Below the pieces are notes generated by a model that was given only the letters and a program-made list of their open reading frames with translations, made no database searches and was not told the DNA's origin. A program made the position numbers and the translations under genes. This document shows positions 14,501 to 28,119 of a DNA stretch of 64,000 nucleotides, piece after piece (the stretch's first letter is position 1; each line of letters opens with the position of its first letter). The stretch spans positions 32,724,522 through 32,788,521 of the forward strand of contig NC_091487.1 in the NCBI RefSeq assembly GCF_947461875.1, in the 5' to 3' direction. The stretch comes from Haliaeetus albicilla (Eukaryota > Chordata > Aves > Accipitriformes > Accipitridae).

Positions 14501-16403
14501 TCCAGCTCCTTTCCTGCAGGGAGTTCTGCAGTTGGAGAGGAAGAGAGGAGCAGTGGAATAGCTTCTGCACCCTCCCTCCTACCCATTCCCAACGCATGTA
14601 CCTGCAATGCTGCCCTGCTGCTGATGTAGAGAAGCTATAGTGAGCATCCCTGGTTTAGTACTGGGGGAGGAAACAGACTTGAGATCGTTGAGAGCTGGAC
14701 CATTCCTGGTACAGAATTCATACAGGTAGTTAGTATAGAATAGGTACTATTCTCAAAGTTTGCATTCTTCATTTATAATTCTGCTGCCATGCTCTAAAGA
14801 TAACCTCTCAGGCAAACAGAGAAAGGAGACAATTTTGTGTGTATTCGTATCAGTAGAGAGTCTCATTTTTAGAGGTGAACTTGTCTTTTCTCCCTGCCTC
14901 TTCGGGAGAAGAACTGGTGAGGTTTGTAATTCTGTGAAGTTTGTCTTATGTTACTGCACAGCAGGGCCATGGAGGAGTATCTGAGCATCAGCAATTTACA
15001 CAGATTCATTAGAAATTCCCGCCCATGGGGAGGCTCTCTGGAAGAGTAGCAGTGGAAAAACTTTGCTGCCTTGGAGTCATCTGAGATGCAGATTCCTCTT
15101 TCCCACTGATTTCTGAGGAGGCTTTCTAAGCGTGATGTTCAGCTTATGGTTTAATTTGGGGGAGATTTATTCTTTAGGCAATTATATAGTAGTTTTAGTT
15201 CAAGTGGGTTTGTTTATTTCATGTTGGTTTACACCGGTTGCTTGTGCATTTGGGTACCCATAACTTTAATTCACATTGTTGTAATATTCTCTTTGCAAAG
15301 TGAAGCTAAATGTTTACTCTGCCTTCCAGGGAAAGTTTTCTAATAACAATGTGAGTGTGTAATTAGATTTGATCAAGCTGTTTTAATGTGACATCTTTTA
15401 TTATTTTTCATTATCAACTGCTTAATAACCTGACAGTCTCCATCAGAGACAGTACCTTGTATGGATTCCTGTTAGCAATTATCATTCTTCTTTTTAGCTT
15501 ACCAAGATCAATCTGATATGATATGCTGGAAGATTAACAGGTGTCTGCTAGGTAAATAATAAGCACATTTAAGGATATAAAGGATTTTTATGTTAGAACA
15601 TACGGTAAATCTTAAATCAGGACCTATCAGAAAAATATTTCAGTTTTTAAAAAGGAAGTTACAGGATTTCTATCTTTAAAAAAAAAAAGGGGGGGGAGGG
15701 GGAACGAACAAAAGAACAAAAACTCAGTTCTAAAATAGTCTTACGAGTTTTATATAATGCAAGAAAATGTATAACTTTTAAGTCTATCTGGAAGAATCCA
15801 GTGGTTTATTTATTGGCTTAAATTTCTCTGTTTAGTACAGAACAGAAATGTGGAGAATGAAACCCAATAGTATATTCAGTAGGTTAGTAGTATATTCAGT
15901 CCAGGTTCTTATCTCACAGTCAGATTTATGTTGGAGACCTATTATGTTAGAGTCTATGAAGTTTCAATGACTTCAGTGGTAAAACCCATAGATTTAAGGA
16001 TCTGATAACAGTGTTGTGGCTGTTAACATTTTGATTGTATTTGTTCCAGATACCATTCTGACACCATTCAGTTTCTAGACAGGAATGCTTGACCCACTAT
16101 TCAAAAGCAGGGGAAGAAACCCTGTTCTTCAGTCCTGTTCTTGATCAGTGAAGTTGCATGAGGTAGCTGCCCAGATTTCCACAAATCCAATAATTTAATG
16201 TGATAGCATTTGTATAAGCATTAAATAGTGGCATTATTCTTTTGAAGAGTTGAAAATACTTGCAAAATGACTGGCCCATAAAAAACGTTCCTGTCTGGAC
16301 CAGCCATCATACTGGCAGCAAATCTTTTGTTCATCCATTTCTCTTTCTGATGGTGAAAGGGTACAGGAACTAAAGAAGCAGCTAAGGTTCCTAACCCTCT
16401 CTC

Positions 16404-16425
16404 TTTTTTTTTTTTTTTTTTTTTT
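16404..16425. repeat. Poly-T run (22 T)
   Basis: Twenty-two consecutive T after a ctctct stretch. It could be the A-tail of an element on the - strand, but no body is recognisable next to it. Confidence 0.85.
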
Positions 16426-19400
16426 ATCTTCTGTGGATTTTTTATAACAGAACATGCAAAAACTGAATTTCAGCAAGATCTTTAGCTTGTCAGCACTGAA
16501 CTTGCCAAGGCCATTATATCTACCTTGATTATTTTAAAGGTAATTTTGTACAAGAGTGGAAATAGTTCAGCAAATATCTATGAAGCAGGAATTTTTGAGT
16601 GCTTAGGAGGAAAGAATATGTAGCTGTGTGATGGCTATAAAAATAGAGAAAGAGCAGCTGTCATCCAGTGCAAAAAGTTGTGAAAAAGTTCTATTTAGAA
16701 ACAGTTCTACCTACATAACATTTTCTACTCCTTTTTGTTGTGGACTTTTATGTGACAAAATATTTGTGAATTTATATAAATTTGCTGGTGGGTGGAGATG
16801 ATTCTGGCATTTGCTTTTGGAGGGAAAGATCTCATTTCGTTTTGATACTTCAGTTTACCTCTTACTGCATCAAAATCATTTTACATACTGCCTTATTCCT
16901 AAACCCAGGCAGTGCTTTTAATGTTACATAGCATTAATAGTAATTATTATAGCTTTAGCATTAAGCATTAATTCAACATTTATGTTGTAGCTGTCTCTGG
17001 AAAGCAATGTTGTGTTATGGTTGTATATAGTGAGCCTTTGAGGAGCCTAGTGTCTAATCTAAGTTAATACTTAAAGCTCCCTGTATAGTTAAGGGTGAGA
17101 GCTTTGTATCTTTGTGGGATGATTCCATCCAAAGGTAGGTGGGGTGCACTGTTCGTGGACATCCCTGTCTTAATCAGCTACCGTGGACTTGATGCATAGA
17201 TTTTAGAAAGCTAAATTTAGAGGGAGATAAATGCCATTCTTAGAAAAAACAACAGGACATGCTATGAAAGGGTTACAATCTGGAAGTCGGGAAGGAGCTA
17301 GGAAGACAAACAAAAATAACTGGCAAAATAACAAATAAATAACAACAAATAACAACAAAAATTCTACCTACCTGCTTTCCGTATAAACTCTGGACTAGAA
17401 GTCCGTGGCTGGAGAGCAATACATTTAAACATACAGCAGCTAGAATTTAATGTGAGCAGAACATGGATTTGGACTAGCATTTAGAGAGGAAAACAGAAGG
17501 AGCAAGATACGAAAAGATGTGTGTCTGCGTTTGTGCATGAGTGTTTATATGTGCCCATTCTGTATGTGTGTAATGACAGCATCAAAATGGGAGCTCATCC
17601 TGGTTTTGACATAACAGCATTCTCTCTAGTCTGAAAACATAAGGTTGTATGTGTCCTTGTCTCTTTGCTTGTATTTCTGGACTGGGATGTGGAGCTATTC
17701 TTATGATAAAGTTGCTATAGTGTGCGTCTCTACATTTTATCCCTACCTGAAATTACTTTTGTCTCTAGTGTTCATCTTGAACACTATAGATAAATGTAAT
17801 TTTTTGCAGGATCATGACTTAAATTAAAAAGTCTTCAATAGGATAAGCATACTCTTGAAAAATCATGTTTCCATGATCACTGTCAATGTTTACTTGCAAT
17901 ATATAAAAAAATACCTGTGCAATTACAAATATTTTAATAGAATCTCTAATCTAAACCTTGAGTATAGCTCATTTACCTGAAATTTGGTATTTGCTTCCTC
18001 CAAACAGATACACAGTAATGAATGTGTTAAGTGATTTGGTTTCTTGAGCAACTGGCCTTATCTAGGAGGATTTTCCAAAGCTTTTCACAGGCTTTTAAAC
18101 TATGGAACTTGAGAAATATTTTTGAGGAGAAAAGCTCCCTTGGTGATTTGAACTGTTATCACTCTAAATTATAAGATGTATCAGTTCCTACAATTTCTCA
18201 GAGTATATTTTACTGTTTAAATGGGTGGGTTTTTTCCTTTGGTAATTGCATGTGTAGGAGGCACTATTAACAAAGGTTCGTATTACTATAGCATAGCATA
18301 AAAGCTGTAATTGCCAACTGAGCATTACTTTGCATGAAAAATATTCTTAAGTGCTTTTGTTGATATGAAAATTCATTCCAGATACCTTAAAAAATACATG
18401 TAATTTTTTTCTTTCTGTTCTGTGGTCCTCTTCTGAAAATAAGGTCAGCTCTTTTTTTTTCTCCAGCAGATTTGATTTGGTCTTGTGGTATTCTGTGTGC
18501 TTGGTTTTTAATGACTTTGAAAGCTTTTGCTTCTCAGAGACCTTCAAATTTTCATCAAAACTAAGTATTGCATTTTTATTAACATTTTTATTTATTTAGA
18601 TGCTTACTGTTCACTGATAGGGGAAAAATAGTAACTCTGTGCAACATTCCAGGCACCTTGGTAATCTTAAAAATATATGAATGAGCAAATTATTATATTA
18701 CATTATTAGAAAAGATTTGTAAGCACCATAGTGGCAAGCCTTTTGAAAAACTGTTTATATGAGTTAGAAGCATATTGATGGCCATCAACTATGTTACCAC
18801 TGTTAAGAAGAAAAAAAAGAAGAGAAAAATTGAAGCAGATTTCTCTGTTAGCAGAGAATGTCATGTAATTTGGGGACCCTACTCATCTGGGTTTTTTTTT
18901 AAATAGATGGAACATTTAAATAGCAATGAATAGATTTAAGTATTTTGTATTTTGTTTAAATTCTATATTTTGTGTTCCCTTTTTTCTTTTTCATTATTTA
19001 TTCTTAAGCACAGACACCTATAGGAAATGTGTTCACTTTCCAACTTAAACTGAAGATGAGAAGATGACAGTTAGTTTGGCCTACTTACTGAACAATTTGG
19101 GAAGTAGAAGGGGAAATTAATAGGGGGTTGTTTCTCCAAATACTATTTTGGGGAAGTTCCTCTCTGACATACAATTTAATAGCAGCAAAATGTAAAAATT
19201 CTTCTTGGTACCTTTCTAACTGCTTTTACAGCTATATGTAAATGTTATGATGGAATCAGGTGGGTTTTGATTTTGCGTGTTTAAACAGTAGTTCATTTGT
19301 TATAGATGATTTTACAAATAATATATTAAGACAACCATTTCCCCAAACAAACTGAATAAAAACATAGTGCTTCTGTCTGTGGCTTGAGGTCTTTCTTAGT

Positions 19401-21479
19401 TCTAGAGCTTTTATTTTCTAGAAACATGCTTTCCCAAAGCATAATTAAGCTGTGCTCACTTTCATTGCAGCCCTTTGTCATTGATTTGCACACACACTTT
19501 CTCTCTGTTTCTCATCTAAGTAATATTCCTTCATAAAACCATAGCAAGACAAAATCTCTGGCCTTTGTCTTTGGTTTTGGGGAAATTTACCAGCTTTTGC
19601 AGTGGACTCTACAGGTTTTTTACAAATAACTCTTCAAGAAAAGTAGTTATAATCCTTTTTTCCTGTCTTACACATAACAGTGTAATAATAATAGTCAGTA
19701 ATTCCTTTTTATATGATTTAATTTTAAGGAAATCATCATCAAATCCTCAGCTGATATCTAACAAAACAGTTTATATTCAAGGGATGGTTTGCTTTGTAAG
19801 ATGACTCATCATCCCTTCTAAGCCTTTAATAATTATGAGGTTTGGGTTTTTTTCCTTTTATTTAAGTCTATTTAATTTCCTAGTTTCTCTCTCACATGAG
19901 AATAATCCGTTTCTTTAGACTCGTAACTGTGTTAAACCTGGATTCATGTAATTCATTCTTGTGACCAGAGCACAACGGTCTGTAAACTTGAAGTTTTCAT
20001 ATAACTCTGAGAACTCATACAGTTCATACATTTTACAGAATTTTTAAACTTGATTCATTTCAATATCCAAATACTAGTGAAGGGGTCACTTATTCAATTA
20101 AAGTGAAACAAATTGGTGTATATGTGTGTATGTATATGCACATACATGGGCATGGCTATCCATATGCCACACCTAAAAGATGTGTTATCAGTATGAGTTC
20201 AGCAGTCAGTTTCTTCTGCTGAGGCTAGTAAGGCTTCCTGCGAACATCCGATAAGAAAATATTAGAGGTCTGATGTTAGAGGACCCCAAGTTCTAACGTG
20301 TATTTTTGCAGATTTCAGCAAGTCACGTGCATAGGTGCACATGCTTGGTAATCATCACATCTGTTAACGTATTTCAAGAAACAGACCACTTATTCTAACT
20401 TTCTGCTTTTATTAGATGCTTGACTCATGTGAAGTGTAATGTAGCTGCAGAAAAAATTCATAGTTAGAATTTCAGGTGGACTAATTGCAGATGAAACTTT
20501 AAAGGGAACAGTTTATTTCTCTCTGAAAGAAGAACGGAACTTTAGTGAAGCTAAATGCATTCGATCAGTAATCTTGAAATTTAAAATCTATGTTAAGGAT
20601 GCTCTGGTTTTATAACAGAGATATCAAAAAGGTTCTTACAGGGTAATACTTATTTCCTTTCAATTTCATAGATCCCTTCAACATTTTCTTCTTTTATTCA
20701 GCTATTTTAATTACTATTAAAATTGCTATTTTAATTTTTAGTCAGGGAAAGTTAAGTTTTACTCCCTATTTGTATAAGTGTTCTGTGCAAACAGTTCCAA
20801 AATTATTTCACCTGGATGAAGCCAAATGCAGAACATCAATGCTGTAGAATTGCTACCAGCCCTTGTTTCCCCTTTCAGTTTGGGAAGTCTGTTAGATCAT
20901 CAAGCTTTGCTTTCAGAAAGCACCGTCTTTCTGTCTGTGATGAATATGGAAACAGGCTCTACATTAAGACCAATTAATTCTCTCTCATGAAACAAAGGTA
21001 GAAGGACAGGAGGGAGATAAGGACCAAAGGAGAAGACTGTCTTGTTGAGATTTCTATGACACTTTGCACATATATGGGATGTTCTTATGTGTTGCATTTA
21101 AGGTTGTGTACATTTTGTCATTTCGTATCTGTTTAAGGCGATGCGAAACACTGCCAATGCATTTGAATAAAACACGTTTTTATTGTCTGACTTTCATTTG
21201 CTGAGGTTTTATGCAAGTGTAGAGAGGAAATGTTATATGCAAGGAAGAGTTTATCTGATCTTCATCTTAAGCACGTTATTGACAATTTTTACATTGCTTG
21301 GGAATGGTGTCAAAGTGCAGTCCTATTTTGCCAAGAGCTTTTGCAAGATCAGTTTTAGGCTGAAGCATTTGGTGGTGGTGTTATATAGAATCCCACTCTA
21401 CAGGCTGTTTGATCATGGGTCACAAAAATAAATGTATGGGACCTTACAGTTAGTAGACTGCTGTACTGCGAGTTGTCAA

Positions 21480-21700
21480 ATAAAAAGCTTAATGCAAATC
21501 AGCTGATGAGAGGTTGTAGTGCAGCCTTTCATTTAGTTAAGGCTTTAGCTTTGGCTCCTCTGTCAGGTTTTCCCTTTCAGTGTCAAATAAATTGGCACGG
21601 TACGCTGGAAAAATATAAGGAGATTTAATTAGTGGATGCATTGGGATTACCATGGGCTGGTAATGCATTGTGCTTTTTAGGTTTTCAAATGCTCTTTAAG
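21480..21700. promoter_or_regulatory. Candidate intronic regulatory element
   Basis: A perfect POU octamer ATGCAAAT (21492-21499) directly abuts the E-box CAGCTG (21500-21505). A homeodomain core TAATTA follows at 21626-21631, inside a stretch of more balanced composition than its flanks. Introns of neuronal regulators such as NOVA1 are known to host conserved enhancers, so an enhancer role is plausible. It is inferred from motifs only; I cannot measure conservation here. Confidence 0.25.
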
Positions 21701-24700
21701 ATTGATGTAAAAGCCCAATGAAAAGTATATAGAGTCATACACATGCCAGACAGTCCTTTCTGAAAGGTACAGTGCATTCCCCAAAACATTTCAACTAAGG
21801 TTCATAAAATACAGAAGCACATTTAACATTTAGTGAGTGTTTCAGTGAATACAGTAGAACTCTTATACATTGAATCAGTCTTTAAGCAAACACTTAAAAG
21901 TTTTATGGTAACCATATATAGATGTATGCCTGTTAAGTACAGAAGTAAAAACTTTGAAAGCATCAGTGTCCTTTACCCTGTTGCATCTTCTAGCATTTAT
22001 TATAAAAGTTGTTTTAAAAGCTGTATCAGTTGTGTAATAAGTAAATAACAACCTTCTCAGAGAAAAAGCTTGTGGTCTGTTGTTTTGAAGTTCTTAATAA
22101 AATTAGTGTGATGTCGTTGCCAAGGATATTTGCCAGAAGTTTTAGGTAGTTAAAGAAGGTGGAAGGAAAAATGAATGATTAAAATGAAGTTATTGTAAGC
22201 TGTTCAGCTTTTAGACCTAACTTACTTATTAGATTTCCAAACAGGTTTTTATTTACTTACTTTTAAATTGCTTGATGGCTGCTAATGGGTTCATCTTTCC
22301 TTCCCTCATGGAACTGCAGAGAAAAAGAATATTTTATATAATGCCATAGCTGCTTTCATATTAAAAAATTGGGCGTAAAAAATTTCCCCCTAAAAGCTAA
22401 ACAAAACAAAAAACTGATTAAGATTTCCTTTTTCTCCATTAGTTTTAAAAATCTGTTTTTAGTGAACAGTACAGGCAGTTTTTCCTGTGCAATCACATTC
22501 TGCTTCTTTTGTTTGATAAGAAAAAGTTAAAACATACACGTGCAAATTGAAGAAGCCACATTTTACTTGCTGAAAAGTAGAGCACATACAAATCCTGAAT
22601 AATTTACTGGGTTCCTCAGAGAAACTAAACATGAAATGATTGTAGCAACATCAGCACCAGCAAGTATTTAGGTAGTGGTTTTCCTATTTTGCAACCATAT
22701 GCAAATTTCTGCCATGGACTTTAGTATTATTGAACATACATAAAAATATTTTTTCTAGTTTTTTAATCTACAGGGATGATGACCACCTACTCTGCATTTG
22801 GTCATTTTCTGAGGCAGAATTATTCTTCTCTTGTATATGTTTTATCTCTTCTTATGTAGAAGAATGTACAGTACATGACCCTAACTCCTATTTGAATTGT
22901 AAATAATTTAAAAAAAGAATAATTTTATATTCGCTATGTTTTCACAAAAAAAAAAAAGAAAAGGCACTGATTATTTGGTAACTTGTCTTTCTCTAAGCTA
23001 TTTCAAAAATGATATCTATATTTTAAATACATATTTTGAAAATCGTATGACAATAAGTATGCATATAGATGGCTAAGCTTTTGTTCGCAGAAGTGTGAAG
23101 AAGGGAGTGGATGCAACTGTTAAACAACTGAAAATGAAAAATAATCTGACAGTTTACTTTAGACACTAATGGAGCCTAAAAGCTTTTAAAATGACAGAAA
23201 TTTCACCAACTTTAGTGATTCATAGGCTTATTTTTGTTATACAGGTTGGTCATATAGCTGGCAGTTTTCCTTTTGTGTGACTCTTGTAAATTATTGTACT
23301 CTTATCTGAGTGAAAAGCTATTAGAGTTGTGTGAAGGAATGTGACAACATCACTTCAGAAGATAAAGCAATTCTCAACTGTACATGTATACAATTTCTCT
23401 ACATTTTTTTAACTTTTTTTTGTTGACTTAACCCTTGAAGAAAATGTGCACCTATCGTGATGCACTTTAAAACTGTATCTTACTCTACGTGAAATGTGCT
23501 TTTGCACAATTGTATTTCTTCATGGAACAGTGATTGTCATTTACTGCATCCTGGTTTATACATACTAAAATGCAGTGTGGTTGGTCCAGAGTATGACATA
23601 AAGCATATTTTTATTATATTGCACCTCCTAAAATAACACAGATTGAAGAATACCCTTTAGTCACTTACTGTCAAGTCTAATGAAATTCCTATTTAGCATC
23701 GACTGTTTTCCTTTCAAATGTTTTGACAGTAGTCATCCCCATTAAGTGCTTTCTATATGAGGCTCCAGTAGCTTGGCCGTAACCTGATCTGTGTTTTGTT
23801 TCAGTGTGTTGTCTGCTGACCTAGAGAACACTTGCATTAGCTGCATTGATCAATCCACATCACATCCCATCATTTAGGAGACAATTAATACTGCGGCGTA
23901 AAGACTCCCCAGAGCATTTTCTTAGAGCTGGATTGCTTTACACAGAAACCACAGGAGTTTGCAAAAGGGGGAGGAAGCCAAGTGGTGGGGGAAGCATTAA
24001 GAAAGCCTTGTCTAGGAAACAAGTTTCATTTTCTGTGGTGACTTCCACTTATGTCATTCGAACTCCCTTTTCTGATAGTGTGTTTTGGAAAAAAAAAAAG
24101 TTAGCTGTATTTTAAAGTTGATTTATTGAGAAGACACTATAACAGGTCACATAAATGTTCCAAAAATCTTGCTCTTGAGAAATATGCATTTGATTGTCGT
24201 ACTTGTGTAACTTGCTGTTAAGAGTGTAATCATTTTAACTTTATATGTTTTTCTCAAGGATTATTAGCCTGACATGTTGAAATATTGACATGTTTTAATC
24301 CTAATTTTAATTATTTTTAAATAACATATTTTAATAGAGAAGAAAATGTTTGTTTCTCATTCTGTCAGTTTTGCTGTAGAGCTTCTTCCATGAAGTTGAA
24401 CTTCATTCAGTATTGCCTGATACAGTTTCTTAAGAAAAAAGTCTTTGAAAAATTTTAAGTGTACATGAATACGTTAAGTTAATGAGCAGGCAGGGCTCTA
24501 TGTGTGCTGTTTCATCTTAAGGTAATGAAATGTTTAATCTTTAGAGATCATCCATAGAAGCAGATGAGAAGCATTTACTAATAAAAAACAATTTTTTCTT
24601 GCAGATGACTAAGGTTACTGTACTATTCTCTGTTAAAGTCTATGTTGCAGTGTTGTAAGGAGCATATCTTAAGATGAGTTGATAACAGTTGATATTACTG

Positions 24701-25037
24701 AAGACATAAATTTGATAGGAAGAGAATTTTAGGGAGGAGGTTACTTACCTCCCTGGTGCATTTCTCTAATCTATGGGTTATTGACTGTGATTCTGTGCAG
24801 ATCGTACAATGGTAAATGAGGCCAACTAACATGTTGTGAACTTCAGAAATCATTGCAAACTTGTTAGTATTTACCACATCATTACATTGTAATTTTCATC
24901 TATTTAGGTAGAATGAATGAATTTTTCATCAGAAAAGATTCACGTGTGATCATGTCAATATTTACTAGGAATATGTCAATGACAAAAATTATATTTATTT
25001 TTGTGGTAATTCCATGGCTCAAATTTGTGATTTTGCT

Positions 25038-25054
25038 CCCCCCCCCCCCCCCCC
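25038..25054. repeat. Poly-C run (17 C)
   Basis: Seventeen consecutive C inside AT-rich intron. The length is likely polymorphic or imprecise. Confidence 0.85.
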
Positions 25055-27168
25055 GTAATCTTGAAGCAAAATGCGCACTGACATTGAATAGAGATATGTA
25101 TCTGGCATATCTTTGCAGGGCAGTATTATTATGTTTTCAGGAATACACTAATATCATGACAGTTCATCTTATAATTTTCTTCTGTTAGTAGAACTGTTCT
25201 ACTAGTATTTGAAGGTAAAAGCATGGTGATGAAAAATCATTAAAATTTAAGTATGTTGGAAACGTACAGAATGTTTGTAGAAGTATGTACTATATGAAAT
25301 TTCAAAGCAATTTTACTTGGACAACTAGGTTGTCTTGTGTTGGTATTTCTGCAGAAAAAAAGTGGGAACTATACTACTCCCTTTTCATTTTTTTTCCAAC
25401 TCCTGTTAGATCCTGTTTTTCAAGTCAAAACTGATTTTGTGGAACCAGTTTTAGTGGTTTGATACATGAAATATAGAATGTGGATTGTTTCAGTGCAGTG
25501 TCATAGTTGTATCCTTAGGATCCACACTGGTTTTTTATATTCTTTGTCTAGTGAGGATGCATCAAGCTGTAACCCAATATGTAATAAAAGCTTTTGTCCT
25601 ATGCAGTAAAGCCATACAAAATCATCTAAAACCACCCTAGTCACAAAAAATAAATGAAGTATTTTTCTACAATTCTGCATCCATCTTTGGCCATCCTGTA
25701 GATGTTTTTAATTAAGAAATCAAAGAAATAAAGACTAGTGTGTTTTTTGTAACACAGCACAATTTCAGTTTGGAAAAGGGTTATGTGGCAATGTAGGTTT
25801 TGTCTAAGCCTTTCTAGAGAATTATAACTGAAGCTATGGTAGATATTTAATGTTTGTTGGTAATCTGCATAGAATTTCAAATTCTATGAGGTAGTATACA
25901 AAAGATGAGATAAACATGACATGTCAGACTGTCTTTTTCCAGGCTACAGGGATAGGCAAGCCATTATAAGAGTCAACGAAATTAAAGGTGAGAGTAAGTA
26001 ATGGTGATATAAGGGAGAGGGAGTGACAGCCAATACAAGAAAAACAATGTGCTTCAGACTGGCAAAGAGTTAAGCAAAATGATACAGAGCAGAATAGAAT
26101 GGTTAGAACTGAAAACCAGGCAAAACTGAAATGACAAGAAACAGGTTTATACTTCGGTACAGAGTTTGGGAGTGAGGAATATGTTCAAAGCCTGTTTTTC
26201 TTAAGCATCTGTCCTGTCTTTACAAATGAGTACAGTGGGAAAGTGTCCCCTTCTCTGCTTCATTGCCACCAAAGGCCTAATATTCTTACACATAGAATAA
26301 ATATGTATTTCACCTATCAGACCTATTCGACAAGTGTGTAGTATTTTCCCACGACCTTAGAACATGGATGCTTGGAAGGTACTCACATGGAGTCTAGATA
26401 TCCTGCGTGAACGGTATTCAGCATAACTCTAAACAAAAGTTCTTGAAATGTAATTTGTGGGGTAATGACTACTTATTTGGTACAAGCTTTCATAATTTCC
26501 AACTGTTAAATCACGTTAAAGACAGCTTAAACACCATGTATTCAGTAAATAACTGCAGCTATTGCAGAGATGTTGTAAGGTAGGAAGGTTATAGAAGACA
26601 AAGTAGATACTCAAATATATGAGATCAGCTGGCCTTGAAAGGTCTTGCTGTAACAACTTGCAGCTGTTTTAAGAAATGTTCTAGTAATGAATGTATTAAA
26701 TGAATGTATTTGCAGTTCAGGTGTTCATTACAAAAGCTTATTCCAAGTGCCTCTATAATGCTGGCCTGGCTATTATGCCTAACCTTGTGTTACCTGAAAG
26801 TTGTACAATATTTTAGAATAATCTAGAACTAGGCAAAAATCATTTAAAAGACATGTATTCTGCACACATCATATTTGCTAATATTTCCAACAAACCCTAA
26901 TGGTTTTGTTCTTTTTATTGTTCTTCTAACTTCTATTATCCAGATTGGCTTGGAAAGTTATGTGCCTACACAAAGCGTTGTTTAAAACATCTTCAGATGA
27001 TCAGTATGTTATCTTTTGGAAGTCTCTCCTTTCATTTGTATGTTTATGGAGGTATTGCTAGTTGGTTTTGCAAGGTGTCTTTTGAGTGCCATCTTTATGT
27101 CATAATTAAAGCAGTTTGTGGGATCCTGAAGAATCCACCTTACTCAGACCAACTTTTGGTATTTGCAG

Positions 27169-27335
27169 GTACTACAGAGCGGGTGTGTCTGATCCAGGGA
27201 ACAGTTGAAGCACTAAATGCAGTTCATGGCTTCATTGCAGAGAAGATTCGAGAAATGCCTCAAAATGTGGCCAAGACAGAGCCCGTCAGCATTCTACAGC
27301 CTCAGACCACTGTTAATCCAGACCGCATCAAACAA
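27169..27335 (+). CDS. NOVA1: NOVA1 exon: end of KH1 domain and inter-KH linker (internal exon)
   Basis: This exon encodes the last part of the first KH RNA-binding domain and the linker after it. It begins with GT, completing a Gly codon split across the intron (phase 1), then reads 55 complete codons starting TTERVCLIQG and ending NPDRIKQ. The stretch EALNAVHGFIAEKIREMP is the C-terminal helix of KH1. Acceptor AG is at 27167-27168 and a strong donor, caa|gtgagt, starts at 27336. The exon is 167 bp and ends in phase 0. NOVA1 is a nuclear neuronal protein that binds YCAY in pre-mRNA and controls alternative splicing. The open frame extends into both introns (26997-27395), but the splice sites and the known protein define the exon. 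The paralogue NOVA2 is similar in this exon; the later exons favour NOVA1. Confidence 0.96.
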
Positions 27336-28099
27336 GTGAGTTTTTGGTTGGGAATAGAGAGTCACAGCAGCTCATTAGAAGTCTTAAAACTTTAAGGCTG
27401 CAAGGGGTCAACATAACATGTTCTTTAAGAAAATGTTATCTTACCCTTTAGTAATTTGCTGGTCCTCTTTTTCCTTGTACTTACGTGTCCCATGTTTCTC
27501 AGCAGTTCTTTCAGACAGTGTTTTATAAGTTTCAATGCCATGCTCTAATATGTTTCTTTCATAAACTTTACTGTATAAGGTGATAATACACTTTTAGGTT
27601 TTAGTTAAAGATCACTGAATTTTAATCTTAAACGATGAACCTCTTTGTAAATCTTCAGCGTTACTAAAAATCACAGATTAACTGAATGTTTCCTACTTTT
27701 ATGTATATAAAATAAAACCAAAAATGTTAATTGTTTTTTTAGACCCTATATTGGATACTTTAAAATCTTACCTGTAAGAACTTGAAAATATAAAGACAAT
27801 TTACTTGGGATGTTTTCTACAATTTAATTTTATGTTGTTTTTGGCATCTTTTTGCCTGTTTTACACTGACTTCTTTCAAAATCTATGGGCAATGCAAAAT
27901 ATATTTGCAAGGTATTATTGGTCTACTATTCTTCAGTTCATTACATTTTCCAGAACAATTTTGATTTTTAAAAAAATTGTCCTGTAAGGAGAATGTGAAA
28001 TATGTGTCATACAGGATTGAAAATTATTTTCCATTGTATTGAATAAGAAAAAGATGAAGAAAGAAATGAGTGAACACTAGTAAAATTTTGTCTTGTCTC

Positions 28100-28119
28100 T
28101 CTATCCTATATAGGATAGA
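28100..28119. repeat. 20-bp perfect palindrome
   Basis: The sequence tctatcctatataggataga equals its own reverse complement, with no spacer. It can form a short cruciform in DNA or a hairpin in RNA. Function unknown; chance is possible in a window this size, though unlikely. Confidence 0.8.

Larger units (their letters stand above)
1..27168 (+). other. NOVA1: NOVA1 intron upstream of the KH1-end exon (3' part)
   Basis: I see no exon in this stretch. I looked by eye for the preceding NOVA1 exon, which carries the first GxxG loop of KH1, and did not find it, so it should lie upstream of the window. The stretch ends in a usable acceptor: a T-rich run and AG at 27167-27168. Sequence is AT-rich and CpG-poor with scattered short open frames, none with recognisable protein similarity. 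Contents I can name: a C13/A11 run at 3513-3536, an A/C-rich tract at 4267-4350, a 23-bp duplication at 5524-5569, a T22 run at 16404-16425, an AAC/AAAT-rich stretch near 17325-17362, a C17 run at 25038-25054, and homeodomain-type site clusters near 7115-7193 and 21480-21700. A more GC-rich patch at 14316-14640 is open in both directions but unrecognised. Confidence 0.85.

Noticed and set aside
26997..27395. 132-codon + frame taken as one gene.
   Set aside because: Only 27169-27335 matches NOVA1. The rest is intron read-through on both sides of good splice sites.
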